From Clostridiales bacterium (GTDB lineage Bacteria > Bacillota > Clostridia > Saccharofermentanales > Saccharofermentanaceae), in the NCBI GenBank assembly GCA_017561715.1, contig JAFZBN010000019.1, positions 1-64,000 on the forward strand: a stretch of 64,000 bases of DNA, given 5' to 3'. The translations under genes were made by a program, and so were the position numbers. Positions 19,372-28,182 of this stretch are shown here, in pieces (positions within the stretch are counted from its first letter, which is position 1; every line of letters starts with the position of its first letter). Under the pieces are notes generated by a model. The model was not told where the DNA came from and made no database searches. It worked only from the letters and a program-made list of their open reading frames with translations.

Positions 19372-20856
19372 ATGAAAGAATTGAAAAAACTGGGTATTCT
19401 GGTATCTGTTTTCGGTGTGCTGGTCGTGATCCTTCTGATCGTGCTGATCGCCCAGCATGTCAAGAAGCAGCGCCTGGATGATAAAAATGCTGCGAGTACC
19501 GTGCAATTTGCCGAACTTGAGGATTTGAGATCCCTTACCGTGGAAGGCCCGGAAGGAAATTCTACGATCTTCCGTTTTAACGATGCTTCGAATGTGGTCT
19601 CTCTTTCTCGAAATGGAGCCGATTTTGCTGCTGACAGGCTAAATAGCACGGAAGTAGACAGTGCTGTCACAACGCTTTTGCACTTTTCTTTGTCGAACCG
19701 GTTTGTGCCGGAAGGCGGGGATACAGGTAAATATGGACTAGCTGATGCGAAATACCGGATCATTGCCGATAAAAAGGACGGATCGCAGAGTATAGTATCC
19801 GTCGGAGAACTGCTTTCCGATAAGAGCGGGATCTATGCCATGGTTTCCGGAAGTAACGAGGTCCTTGTTGCCGATTTCGCCCTTTACCAGTGTCTGAGCA
19901 AGGATTTTGAGGATTACCTGGACCGCTATATTTTCAATTATGACAGGACCGAACTGAATGAGATCTCTTTTGAGAACAAAGCGACAGGTGATTCGTGGCA
20001 AGTCAAGGTACAGCCTGATCATGATACAGGTGTATTTCTCGAACCGGATTACGACTGTATTTATCCGATGCAGAGAGAACCGAACAACACAATGATCAAT
20101 CTTCTTGAAGCGATCCGCCAGTTCCGAGTTACGCAGTATATTCCGATCGCCGAGGAAAACTACGCGGCATACGGTCTTGATGATCCGCAGTATATCATTC
20201 ATCTGCGCCTGATGAGCGGTGAGACCGTTGATGTTTCCATGTCCATGGAGATCGGCGGATACTATTACGGTTATTCCAGCAATAATCCGTATACATTCTG
20301 TGTTGAGCCCGCAAATCTTCCGGGACTGACGATGAAATCTTTTGACCTGATCGATTCCTACGTGATCCACGGTTATCTCAATGATGTCAATACGGTAACG
20401 GTTACCGTAAAAGATAAGACCTTCATCATCGACTGTATGCTGAATGCATCGTATGACTTCTACAGTGATGATTCTGTCTACCAGTTGGATAAGAGAAATG
20501 CCAAAGTCTACGATTCCAACGGTGAATGCTACGGACTCCTGCTTTTCGGCTCGATATTCAATATGCCTGTGTCCCGCGTGGATTATGATGTAAAGCCTGA
20601 GCTTGCCAACGTTGAGGCAACGATCAAGGTCGTAAAGAACACAAGTGAGATCACGGAACTGAAGTTAGTGCCGTGCGGAGATCATGAGTTCTACTGCTTC
20701 GTAAACGACTACTATAGTGGATTTATCGTAGACAGAAGCGTATTATATAAAGATAACGGTCATGAAATGTCGGGATTCGGCGTCTGGGATGCCTACCTCC
20801 TGACTACCGAAGCCATCGACAATAAGTCCGCTGCCGATGTTTACGACCGCCCGTGA
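19372..20856 (+). CDS. DUF4340 domain protein, membrane-anchored
   Basis: A 494-residue protein with one N-terminal membrane helix (about 8-28) and an external domain of the DUF4340 type: ELEDLRSLTVEGPEGNSTI, VPEGGDTGKYGL, then AAYGLDDPQYIIHLRL, the recurring Y/GL-D-P pattern of the family. It follows the GldG-like gene by 10 bases, the usual neighbour of this family. Its role is thought to be in the same ABC complex; the mechanism is unknown. Confidence 0.78.
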   Translation: MKELKKLGILVSVFGVLVVILLIVLIAQHVKKQRLDDKNAASTVQFAELEDLRSLTVEGPEGNSTIFRFNDASNVVSLSRNGADFAADRLNSTEVDSAVTTLLHFSLSNRFVPEGGDTGKYGLADAKYRIIADKKDGSQSIVSVGELLSDKSGIYAMVSGSNEVLVADFALYQCLSKDFEDYLDRYIFNYDRTELNEISFENKATGDSWQVKVQPDHDTGVFLEPDYDCIYPMQREPNNTMINLLEAIRQFRVTQYIPIAEENYAAYGLDDPQYIIHLRLMSGETVDVSMSMEIGGYYYGYSSNNPYTFCVEPANLPGLTMKSFDLIDSYVIHGYLNDVNTVTVTVKDKTFIIDCMLNASYDFYSDDSVYQLDKRNAKVYDSNGECYGLLLFGSIFNMPVSRVDYDVKPELANVEATIKVVKNTSEITELKLVPCGDHEFYCFVNDYYSGFIVDRSVLYKDNGHEMSGFGVWDAYLLTTEAIDNKSAADVYDRP

Positions 20857-20869
20857 AAGAGTAGAAGAG

Positions 20870-22045
20870 ATGCCTGAAAAAGCAATAAGAAATCAACAAA
20901 AACCAAAGAAAGCGAAGTTGACGCATAAGTATTCGACGCCGCTTCTGGTAGCTCTTTGCATTATTCTGGCTGTGGTCACGATCGTGCTTGTCTATATGAT
21001 CCGAAACCACATGGAGGCCAAAGATGGTGCTAAGGAGCAGCTTCGTCTTTCTGCGATCGCGGGTTTTGATTGTGAATACTCGGAGGCTCAGCAGCTCTAT
21101 CCGTTTCAGAGCGGGCTTCTGAAAGTTTCCAATAAGCGTGTTGCTTATCTTTCCATTTCCGGCAATGAGATCTACAGCGTGGATCTTGAAACGGCGAGCC
21201 CGATCTGCATCCAGAACGGACCATATGCCATGGTCGCGGATACGGAAGGCTTCCTGTGCGCTCTTTTTTCGGAAGAAGGAATGGTCTATAAGACTCATAT
21301 GACCGGTAAGATCGGAAATGTCGCTCTTGCACCTTCCGGACTTTCAGCCGTGATCATCGATGACGCCGATTCTTTCGGCAGCGTGTACATCATGGAAAAA
21401 GACAGTACCTTCCTTGCGAAATGGTCATCTTACGAGTCGGGATATCCGCTTTCTCTGGCGTTTTCACCGGATGAGAGCACACTGAGTGTATCGCTCGTAG
21501 ATACCGACGGATCGCAGATGATCCCGCATATGAAGCAGTTCTCCATTCCGAAGGACAGAACGACCGCACGTCCGTCCGAGTATGCCTACTATACGCCGAT
21601 CAGTTCGGATATCATGCCGATCCTGGCATATTTGAGCAACGATAAGGTCGCGATCGCAGGAATCAGTGATGTGGCCATCGCCGGAAACGGTGAGTGTAAT
21701 GCCGTGACTCCCGGTTTTCCGTGTGTTTCCAGCATGATGTCTTTTGACGGAGGCTATGCCGTCGTTTATTCGGATGGTATCGATCAGCCTTTCCGTCTGG
21801 CTTCTTATAACAGTAACGGCAGCAAGATCGGTGAAGTTGATCTTGGAAACGACGTACTGAATTTCGATGTTTCCGGATCGATGGCGCTTTTCGCCGTGGA
21901 TGAGAAGATCCTTCTTATCGATCTTTCTTCCGCGAGAGTAACTTCATCGCTCGGTATCGATGAACCTGTTTTAAGGATCTCTTTCTTCGGTACCAAGAAT
22001 GTCTGTGTAGTGACAAGTGCAGGTGTTCGAGAGATCACCATCTGA
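20870..22045 (+). CDS. Membrane-anchored beta-propeller-like protein (DUF5711-like)
   Basis: A 391-residue protein with a basic N-terminus, one membrane helix (about 24-46, LLVALCIILAVVTIVLVYMI) and an external region made of repeated short beta-type segments (VAYLSISGNEIYSVDL, GNVALAPSGLSAVIIDD, SLAFSPDESTLSVSLVD), as in a propeller. I recall such proteins in Clostridia as DUF5711, but the assignment is tentative. The ATG at 20870 is 13 bases after the DUF4340 stop. Its place in the ABC operon suggests an accessory envelope role. Confidence 0.65.
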   Translation: MPEKAIRNQQKPKKAKLTHKYSTPLLVALCIILAVVTIVLVYMIRNHMEAKDGAKEQLRLSAIAGFDCEYSEAQQLYPFQSGLLKVSNKRVAYLSISGNEIYSVDLETASPICIQNGPYAMVADTEGFLCALFSEEGMVYKTHMTGKIGNVALAPSGLSAVIIDDADSFGSVYIMEKDSTFLAKWSSYESGYPLSLAFSPDESTLSVSLVDTDGSQMIPHMKQFSIPKDRTTARPSEYAYYTPISSDIMPILAYLSNDKVAIAGISDVAIAGNGECNAVTPGFPCVSSMMSFDGGYAVVYSDGIDQPFRLASYNSNGSKIGEVDLGNDVLNFDVSGSMALFAVDEKILLIDLSSARVTSSLGIDEPVLRISFFGTKNVCVVTSAGVREITI

Positions 22046-22059
22046 TCATCGGAGGCGGT

Positions 22060-22728
22060 ATGGAAACTGAACTGAAGCTTTCTTTTCCGAATCAGGAAGC
22101 CCTTTATGCCGCAAGTGAAGCCCCGTGGTTTCTGGAGTCTGTCGACATTTTATCCGAAAAAACATCTTCTTTTGAAAACCGCTATCTGGATACGCGTGAC
22201 CGCAGTCTGCGGGATACGAGGACGACGATCCGCATCCGACATGTGGACGGTGAGAACTATATCCATACCGTAAAGACCATTCCCGTCGCGCTTCCCGAAG
22301 ACCTTGATCCGAATCTTCTTTCCGGTCTTACCAGCCGATGTGAGTGGAACGTTGAAACTGATCGATCCGACTTTGATATTGATTATTTCCTTTCTCAGTC
22401 GAAAAATGCCGAGGATCCGTATGAGGTCCTGGCCGCAACTCTTGTTCCGCTTTCTGGAAAAGAACTGGTCACGCTTTCGAAGACGGCGTTTACCCGTCAC
22501 GTGATCACGGCCGAATTTGAAGGAAGCACACTTGAGATCTGTCTGGATACCGGGAACTGCTATGGTGCCGGTAAAAGTCTTCCGATCTGTGAGATGGAGA
22601 TCGAACTGATCTCGGGAGACATCGCTTCGGTAACTAAACTCGGAGCTTTGATCAGTGAAAATACGGAATGTAAGCCGTTGGCGATATCCAAACTCGCTCG
22701 CTGTCTTCAGCTTATGAATGAGGAATAA
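22060..22728 (+). CDS. CYTH domain protein (triphosphate tunnel metalloenzyme)
   Basis: A 222-residue protein starting with the CYTH hallmark ExExK (E2, E4, K6 in METELKL). Further tunnel residues are seen in RYLDTRDRSL, RIRHVDGENYIHTVKT and the late EMEIELISGD. The family hydrolyses tripolyphosphate or nucleoside/thiamine triphosphates or, in some members, makes cAMP; which applies here is unknown. GGAGG precedes the ATG. It is followed one base later by the BaiN-type flavoprotein. Confidence 0.88.
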   Translation: METELKLSFPNQEALYAASEAPWFLESVDILSEKTSSFENRYLDTRDRSLRDTRTTIRIRHVDGENYIHTVKTIPVALPEDLDPNLLSGLTSRCEWNVETDRSDFDIDYFLSQSKNAEDPYEVLAATLVPLSGKELVTLSKTAFTRHVITAEFEGSTLEICLDTGNCYGAGKSLPICEMEIELISGDIASVTKLGALISENTECKPLAISKLARCLQLMNEE

Positions 22729-22729
22729 C

Positions 22730-24028
22730 ATGAGTGGTAATGACGGAAAAATCTATGACCTTCTGATCGTCGGCGCGGGCGCGTCCGGCATGAGCGCGGC
22801 GATTTCTTTTCAGAAGGAAAGAAAGGCTCTGGGTCTGGAAAAAGGGCAGGTCCTTATCCTCGAGAAAAATGACCGTGTCGGTAAAAAGGTCCTGGCAACA
22901 GGTAACGGCCGCTGCAACCTTTCCAATAAGGAGATGTCTTTGGCGCATTTTCACAGCCGCCGCGACGATTTCCCGAAGACCGTATTTTCGCATGTTCCCC
23001 AGCAGGCTGTTTTGTCGTTTTTGAGCGACATCGGCATCGTTACAACGTCGGAAGGAAACAAGATCTTTCCGATGAGCAAGACGGCGGCATCCGTTGTAGA
23101 TGCTTTCCGCTACGCGCTGGAAGATAATTCGATCGAAGTCATTTCTGATGCTGTGGTCAGTTCGATCGCGAAAGATAGTGTTTTTCATGTGTCCTGTGAG
23201 GACGGAAAGACATATTCTGCCGGAAAGCTCATTGTGGCCTGCGGCGGCGCGTGTTCGCCGAATCTCGGCACGAGCGGTGACGGCTATAAATGGCTTTCTT
23301 CCCTGGGACATAAAGTTTATGCGCCCAAACCGTCCATTGTCCAGCTTGAGACGGAAAATGCCGTTGCAAAAGCACTTTCCGGGCTTCGTCTGGATTCGGA
23401 TCTTACACTTGTCGCTGACGGTGACGTAGTCGCGGGACATTTCGGTGAGGTGCTTTTCACGGATTACGGACTTTCCGGACCAGCGGTGCTTCAGGTTTCC
23501 GGAGAGGTGGCAAGACGTATCCGAAAGGACCGTCTTACAGTCCCGATGAAAGTGTGTCTGAGACTCTTTGATGAGGAGATGCTTTCGAATATACGTGTCG
23601 AGTTTATTTCCAGACGAGATCACTTCGGATCCAGATCTCTCGATCAGATCCTTCTTTCGATATTGCCGCAGAAGATCGGCACGATGATCGTCAAAACGGC
23701 GCTCGACAGACCGCTTTCGATGCCGATACTTTCGCTTTCCGATCAGGATATCGAAAAGATCATATCGACACTTCGATCTTGGGAATTCCGTGTTCTGGGG
23801 ACCAAGTCTCTTGAGTTTGCCCAGACGACGATCGGCGGTGCGGACTGCGATGAATTCGATCCGGAAACGATGCAATCATTACTGGTTCCCGGTCTTTATG
23901 CCTGTGGTGAGGTCCTCGATGTGGACGGAGACTGTGGCGGATATAACCTGACCTGGGCATTTGCTTCCGGCATCCTCGCCGGATCTTCCTGCGCTTCGGA
24001 AAAGGCAGGTGAGACCGATGGAGACTGA
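22730..24028 (+). CDS. BaiN/HI0933-family FAD-dependent oxidoreductase
   Basis: A 432-residue flavoprotein. The FAD-binding Rossmann motif LLIVGAGASGMSAA is near residue 12, the family block GKKVLATGNGRCNLSN near 51, ACGGACSPNLGTSGDGY near 170, and the C-terminal PGLYACGEVLDVDGDCGGYNL near 390. The ATG at 22730 lies behind a GAGG site; ATG 22718 upstream would overlap that site. Members of this family reduce varied substrates; no particular one can be inferred here. It overlaps the next gene by 11 bases. Confidence 0.9.
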   Translation: MSGNDGKIYDLLIVGAGASGMSAAISFQKERKALGLEKGQVLILEKNDRVGKKVLATGNGRCNLSNKEMSLAHFHSRRDDFPKTVFSHVPQQAVLSFLSDIGIVTTSEGNKIFPMSKTAASVVDAFRYALEDNSIEVISDAVVSSIAKDSVFHVSCEDGKTYSAGKLIVACGGACSPNLGTSGDGYKWLSSLGHKVYAPKPSIVQLETENAVAKALSGLRLDSDLTLVADGDVVAGHFGEVLFTDYGLSGPAVLQVSGEVARRIRKDRLTVPMKVCLRLFDEEMLSNIRVEFISRRDHFGSRSLDQILLSILPQKIGTMIVKTALDRPLSMPILSLSDQDIEKIISTLRSWEFRVLGTKSLEFAQTTIGGADCDEFDPETMQSLLVPGLYACGEVLDVDGDCGGYNLTWAFASGILAGSSCASEKAGETDGD

Positions 24029-25625
24029 TATTCAGCTTTCGATCCCATTATCTGTATATGAGAGCTTCCCGAAAAGTGATTCTGCTTACACGGATCATCG
24101 TGATGTGCGTGCCTATTTTGAGAAGAAATCCCATAAAAAACTTCCGAAGTTCTGTTATTTTCTCAAAAAGTCCATCGATGCCAGACATAAGAACGATATA
24201 CGTGTCGTTTTAACGGCGCGCTTTCAGGATACGGTTTTTCGAGAAGTGATCGAAGATCCGAGCCTTTGCGATAAGAAGATCTCTTCCGCTATGTCCGGGA
24301 AACGGGTTGTTGTATGCGGAAGCGGTCCTGCCGGTCTTTTTGCGGCCGCGACGCTTTCTTGCTCCGGTATTCAGCCGATCCTTCTGGAAAGAGGAAGAGA
24401 CGTGGACAGCAGGACAGCTGATATCGAGAGACTGAAGAGTGACGGTATCCTGGATATCTGTTCGAATGTACAGTTCGGCGAAGGTGGCGCGGGCACGTTT
24501 TCCGACGGAAAGCTTTTCAGCGGTGTATCCGATCCGAGAAGAGATCTGGTCCTTCGCACATTTGTGAAATACGGCGCGCCGAAGTCGATCCTGTATGAGT
24601 CGCACCCGCACATCGGAACGGATTATCTTCGTAAGGTCATAAGGAATATGCGCGAGGATCTGGTAAAGCGCGGTGTAAAGGTGCTTTTCGAGAGGAAACT
24701 CAGTGATGTCGAGGTCGTTAACGGAAAGCTCGTTTCGATCACGCATTCTGCTTCTTTTAACGGCGAAGACCCCGTGAAGATCCCTTGCGATGCGCTGGTT
24801 CTCGCAATCGGACACAGCGCGAGAGATACGTTTTATATGCTGGCTGAAAAGGGCGTGAATATTGAACTGAAGCCGTTTGCGGTCGGCGTTCGAATCGAGC
24901 ATCTGCAGGAGGATATTGACAGATCCCAGTTCGGTGAAATGTATCAGAATGAGATCCTTCGTCCTGCGAACTATAAGGTCGTTACAGCGACATCCACGGG
25001 AAGAAAACTGTATTCTTTCTGTATGTGTCCGGGCGGCGAAGTCGTCTGCGGTTCTTCGGAAGAAAACGGTGTCGTTACGAACGGCATGAGTGAATATGCA
25101 CGTGATAAGGACAATGCCAATTCGGCCATGCTCGTTGGTGTGGACGAGAATGACTTCGGAAGCTCTGACTGGAACGCGGGGATCCTGTTTCAGCAGGATC
25201 TGGAGAAGAGAGCTTTTACAGAAGGCGAGAAAGCTTACTATGCGCCGGCACAGAGAGTCGGTGATTTCCATGAACATAAGAAGACCGAGAAGTGGGGCAA
25301 GGTAACTCCGTCCTATCGACCGGGAGTCACGATGAGCAACCTCTGGGAGATCCTTCCGGAAGAAGTCGCAAAGACTCTTGATGAAGGCCTTGCTCAATTG
25401 GATAGAAAGATCTGTGGTTTTAACGATCCGGATGCAGTCCTTACGGCCGTTGAAACAAGAAGTTCATCTCCGGTCCGTATCAGAAGAACTGAAAACGGCG
25501 AAAGCAGCAGTGTTTCAGGGATCTACCCGACAGGTGAAGGCGCCGGATACGCAGGCGGGATCATGAGTTCCGCCATCGACGGCATCCGACAGGCGGAAGT
25601 GCTTTTGGATAAGCTATTCTCTTAA
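24018..25625 (+). CDS. FAD-dependent oxidoreductase, COG2509 type
   Basis: A 535-residue flavoprotein with an N-terminal domain of about 95 residues (basic, HDIR-like KSIDARHKNDIRVVLTARF) followed by the FAD site KRVVVCGSGPAGLFAAATL near 95 and the family blocks VQFGEGGAGTFSDGKLFSG, LKPFAVGVRIEH, and GIYPTGEGAGYAGGIMSSA at the end. These proteins are annotated as FAD-dependent dehydrogenases of unknown substrate. The ATG at 24018 follows AGGTGAG, inside the end of the previous gene. Confidence 0.85.
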   Translation: METDIQLSIPLSVYESFPKSDSAYTDHRDVRAYFEKKSHKKLPKFCYFLKKSIDARHKNDIRVVLTARFQDTVFREVIEDPSLCDKKISSAMSGKRVVVCGSGPAGLFAAATLSCSGIQPILLERGRDVDSRTADIERLKSDGILDICSNVQFGEGGAGTFSDGKLFSGVSDPRRDLVLRTFVKYGAPKSILYESHPHIGTDYLRKVIRNMREDLVKRGVKVLFERKLSDVEVVNGKLVSITHSASFNGEDPVKIPCDALVLAIGHSARDTFYMLAEKGVNIELKPFAVGVRIEHLQEDIDRSQFGEMYQNEILRPANYKVVTATSTGRKLYSFCMCPGGEVVCGSSEENGVVTNGMSEYARDKDNANSAMLVGVDENDFGSSDWNAGILFQQDLEKRAFTEGEKAYYAPAQRVGDFHEHKKTEKWGKVTPSYRPGVTMSNLWEILPEEVAKTLDEGLAQLDRKICGFNDPDAVLTAVETRSSSPVRIRRTENGESSSVSGIYPTGEGAGYAGGIMSSAIDGIRQAEVLLDKLFS

Positions 25626-25675
25626 GGATATGGTAAAATAGACGTGCCAGTTTATAAGTAAAGGACACGAATCTC

Positions 25676-26410
25676 ATGGAAGTTACGATCTTAGGATGCA
25701 GCGGCGGTTATCCGGGCCCCGGTCAGGCGGCTTCGGGCTATCTTCTGACGATCAACGACAAGAAAGTCCTGATCGATTGCGGAAGTGGCGTATTTTCCAA
25801 TCTTCAGCTTCATGTACCGCTCAATGGTCTGGACGCGATCCTGATCACACATCTTCATGCCGACCATTACAGTGATCTCATGGTGATGCGCTACGCGATC
25901 GACATGAATACCAAGCACGGCATGGAATTCAAAAATGTCCCGATCTTCGCACCGAAGACACCGGAAGGCGTGATCAATTCCCTTACAAATGACTGGGGTT
26001 ATAAGATCGGCTATATCGGACATGAGTCCGAGCTGCCGCTTTTCGGCGCAAAAGCAAGATTCTTCAGAACCAATCATCCCGTAGAGTGCTACGGCATCCG
26101 TGTCGAGCACGAAGGCAAAGTATTCGTATATACGGCGGATGCTTCCGTGGATTCGCTGTTTGCCGGATATCTCGATGACGCAGATCTGGCGATCATGGAC
26201 TGCGGCGAGATCGAAGCGGCCAGACGTCCGAATATGCTTCATCTGACGCCGAAGGAATGTTATTCCTGTGCAAAAGCGCTTCGCGTGAAAAAGACGATCC
26301 TTTCCCATCTCGTTCCTTTCTATGACAGAGAAGATGTGGAACTCGAGGCAAGAGCCTGCGGAGACTGGGATTTTGAGCTTGCACAGATCAACAAGACCTA
26401 TCGTATCTGA
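25676..26410 (+). CDS. MBL-fold metallohydrolase
   Basis: A 244-residue beta-lactamase-fold hydrolase. The metal motif HLHADH lies near residue 59, followed by VMRYAID; a second ligand is the NHPVECYGIRVEH region and VYTADAS near 155, and SHLVPFYDRED near 215. The small size and layout fit the RNase Z-like branch of the fold; the substrate is unknown. It follows the flavoprotein by 50 bases and may be read from the same transcript. AAAGGA precedes the ATG. Confidence 0.85.
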   Translation: MEVTILGCSGGYPGPGQAASGYLLTINDKKVLIDCGSGVFSNLQLHVPLNGLDAILITHLHADHYSDLMVMRYAIDMNTKHGMEFKNVPIFAPKTPEGVINSLTNDWGYKIGYIGHESELPLFGAKARFFRTNHPVECYGIRVEHEGKVFVYTADASVDSLFAGYLDDADLAIMDCGEIEAARRPNMLHLTPKECYSCAKALRVKKTILSHLVPFYDREDVELEARACGDWDFELAQINKTYRI

Positions 26411-26472
26411 TCAAATTCGCACCAAAGAGGGGAGACCCTCCTGATGATAACAAGAAAAAGGAGAAACACACT

Positions 26473-26763
26473 ATGAGTACTGAAAAAGATAAGAATAAGG
26501 CGGTCATTACAGTCGTTGGATGCGACGCGGTAGGTATCATCGCGAAGATCTCGGCGCTTCTTGCTGAGGAAGGCGTAAATATCAACGACATCACACAAAC
26601 GATCCTGGATGACATCTTCACCATGATCATGCTTGTTGATCTGAAGACTGCTAAGTCCGATATGAAGGTGCTTTCCGATAAGCTTGATAAGGTCGGCGAA
26701 GAGATCGGCGTATCCATCCGCATTCAGCACACGGATCTTTTCTACGCTATGCACCGTATCTGA
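26473..26763 (+). CDS. ACT domain protein (UPF0237)
   Basis: A 96-residue protein that is a single ACT domain: AVITVVGCDAVGIIAKISAL, then NINDITQTI and a C-terminal HTDLFYAMHRI. ACT domains bind amino acids or other small molecules. This protein is almost always next to the UPF0210 gene, as here (54 bases apart). AAGGAG precedes the start. A 5-bp hairpin GAGGG-GAGA-CCCTC lies in the leader at 26427-26440. Confidence 0.92.
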   Translation: MSTEKDKNKAVITVVGCDAVGIIAKISALLAEEGVNINDITQTILDDIFTMIMLVDLKTAKSDMKVLSDKLDKVGEEIGVSIRIQHTDLFYAMHRI

Positions 26764-26817
26764 TCCGATCGATCGGATTTTCAGTTTTTAGAATACTAAT
26801 GAATCGCAGGTTTACAT

Positions 26818-28176
26818 ATGATTACTGATTTTGAAGTTTTAGAAACCGTCCGCATGTTCCAGGAACAGCATCTGGACGTTCGTACGATCACCATGGGTAT
26901 CAATCTGATGGATTGCGCGGCAGATACGCCGGAGAAGTCCTGCCAGAAGATCTACGATAAGATCACACGCTATGCCAAGGATCTGGTTAAAGTAGGTGAG
27001 GAGATCACCGAAAAGTACAGAGTACCGATCGTAAATAAGCGTATCTCCGTAACCCCGATCTCCATTGTTGCCGCAGCTTCCGGAGCTAAGGATTATACGA
27101 TGTTCGCAAAGACCCTCGATAAGGCCGCAAAAGAGTGCGGAGTCAACTTTATCGGCGGATTTTCCGCGATGGTCCAGAAGGGTTACACCATCTCCGATAA
27201 GCGTCTGATCGACTCGATCCCGGAAGCTCTTTCCGTAACGGATAATGTATGCTCTTCGATCAACCTTGCGTCTACCCGTTCAGGTATCAATATGGATGCC
27301 GTAAGAGATATGGGCGAGATCATCAAAAAGACAGCAGAAGCTACTAAGGACAGAGACGCTCTGGGCTGCGCAAAACTCGTTGTTTTCGCGAACGCTCCGG
27401 AAGATAACCCGTTCATGGCGGGCGCGTTCCTCGGTCCCGGTGAGCCGGAGTGCGTGATCAATGTCGGTATTTCCGGTCCCGGTGTTATCAAGGCAGCTCT
27501 TGAGACAGTGAAGGGAGAAGACCTTGGTGTCGTTGCCGAAACGATCAAAAAGGCCGCGTTTAAGATCACACGTGTAGGCGAACTCGTTGCTCGTGAAGCT
27601 TCCCAGAGACTGAATGTTCCGTTCGGAATCATCGACCTGTCTTTGGCTCCGACACCGGCAGTCGGTGACTCCGTCGGCCGTATCCTTGAAGAGTTCGGTC
27701 TCGAGCACTGCGGCGCGTGGGGAACGACAGCGGCTCTCGCGATGCTCAATGACGCCGTAAAGAAGGGCGGAACGATGGCAAGTTCTTTTGTCGGCGGATT
27801 ATCCGGCGCGTTTATTCCGGTATCTGAGGACGAAGGTATGATCGAGGTTGCCGAGAAGGGCTTCCTGCGTCTTGAAAAGCTCGAAGCGATGACATGCGTT
27901 TGCTCCGTAGGTCTTGATATGATCGCGATCCCGGGTGATACTCCGGCATCCACGATCTCCGGTATCATCGCCGATGAGATGGCTCTCGGTACTTTTAACA
28001 ATAAAACTACGGCTGTCCGTGTCATTCCGGTTCCGGGTAAGAAAGTCGGCGACCAGGTCGAATTCGGCGGACTTCTCGGATATGCTCCGATCATGGAAGT
28101 AAATACGGCTTCTTCTGAGGCGTTTATTTCCAGAGGCGGACGAATTCCGGCACCGATCCACAGTATGAGAAACTAA
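26818..28176 (+). CDS. UPF0210 (PFL) family protein
   Basis: A 452-residue protein of the UPF0210/DUF711 family, related in fold to glycyl radical enzymes but without known activity. The N-terminus [20 protein letters not shown] and the blocks [18 protein letters not shown]-like [29 protein letters not shown] and the C-terminal [17 protein letters not shown] are characteristic. The partner UPF0237 gene precedes it. It converges on the diguanylate cyclase gene with a 6-base gap and no obvious terminator. Confidence 0.9.
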   Translation: MITDFEVLETVRMFQEQHLDVRTITMGINLMDCAADTPEKSCQKIYDKITRYAKDLVKVGEEITEKYRVPIVNKRISVTPISIVAAASGAKDYTMFAKTLDKAAKECGVNFIGGFSAMVQKGYTISDKRLIDSIPEALSVTDNVCSSINLASTRSGINMDAVRDMGEIIKKTAEATKDRDALGCAKLVVFANAPEDNPFMAGAFLGPGEPECVINVGISGPGVIKAALETVKGEDLGVVAETIKKAAFKITRVGELVAREASQRLNVPFGIIDLSLAPTPAVGDSVGRILEEFGLEHCGAWGTTAALAMLNDAVKKGGTMASSFVGGLSGAFIPVSEDEGMIEVAEKGFLRLEKLEAMTCVCSVGLDMIAIPGDTPASTISGIIADEMALGTFNNKTTAVRVIPVPGKKVGDQVEFGGLLGYAPIMEVNTASSEAFISRGGRIPAPIHSMRN

Positions 28177-28182
28177 GCCCTG

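Noticed and set aside
24210..25397. A 395-codon minus-strand frame opposite the COG2509 flavoprotein
   Set aside because: Antisense to a gene with intact FAD motifs; no ribosome site.
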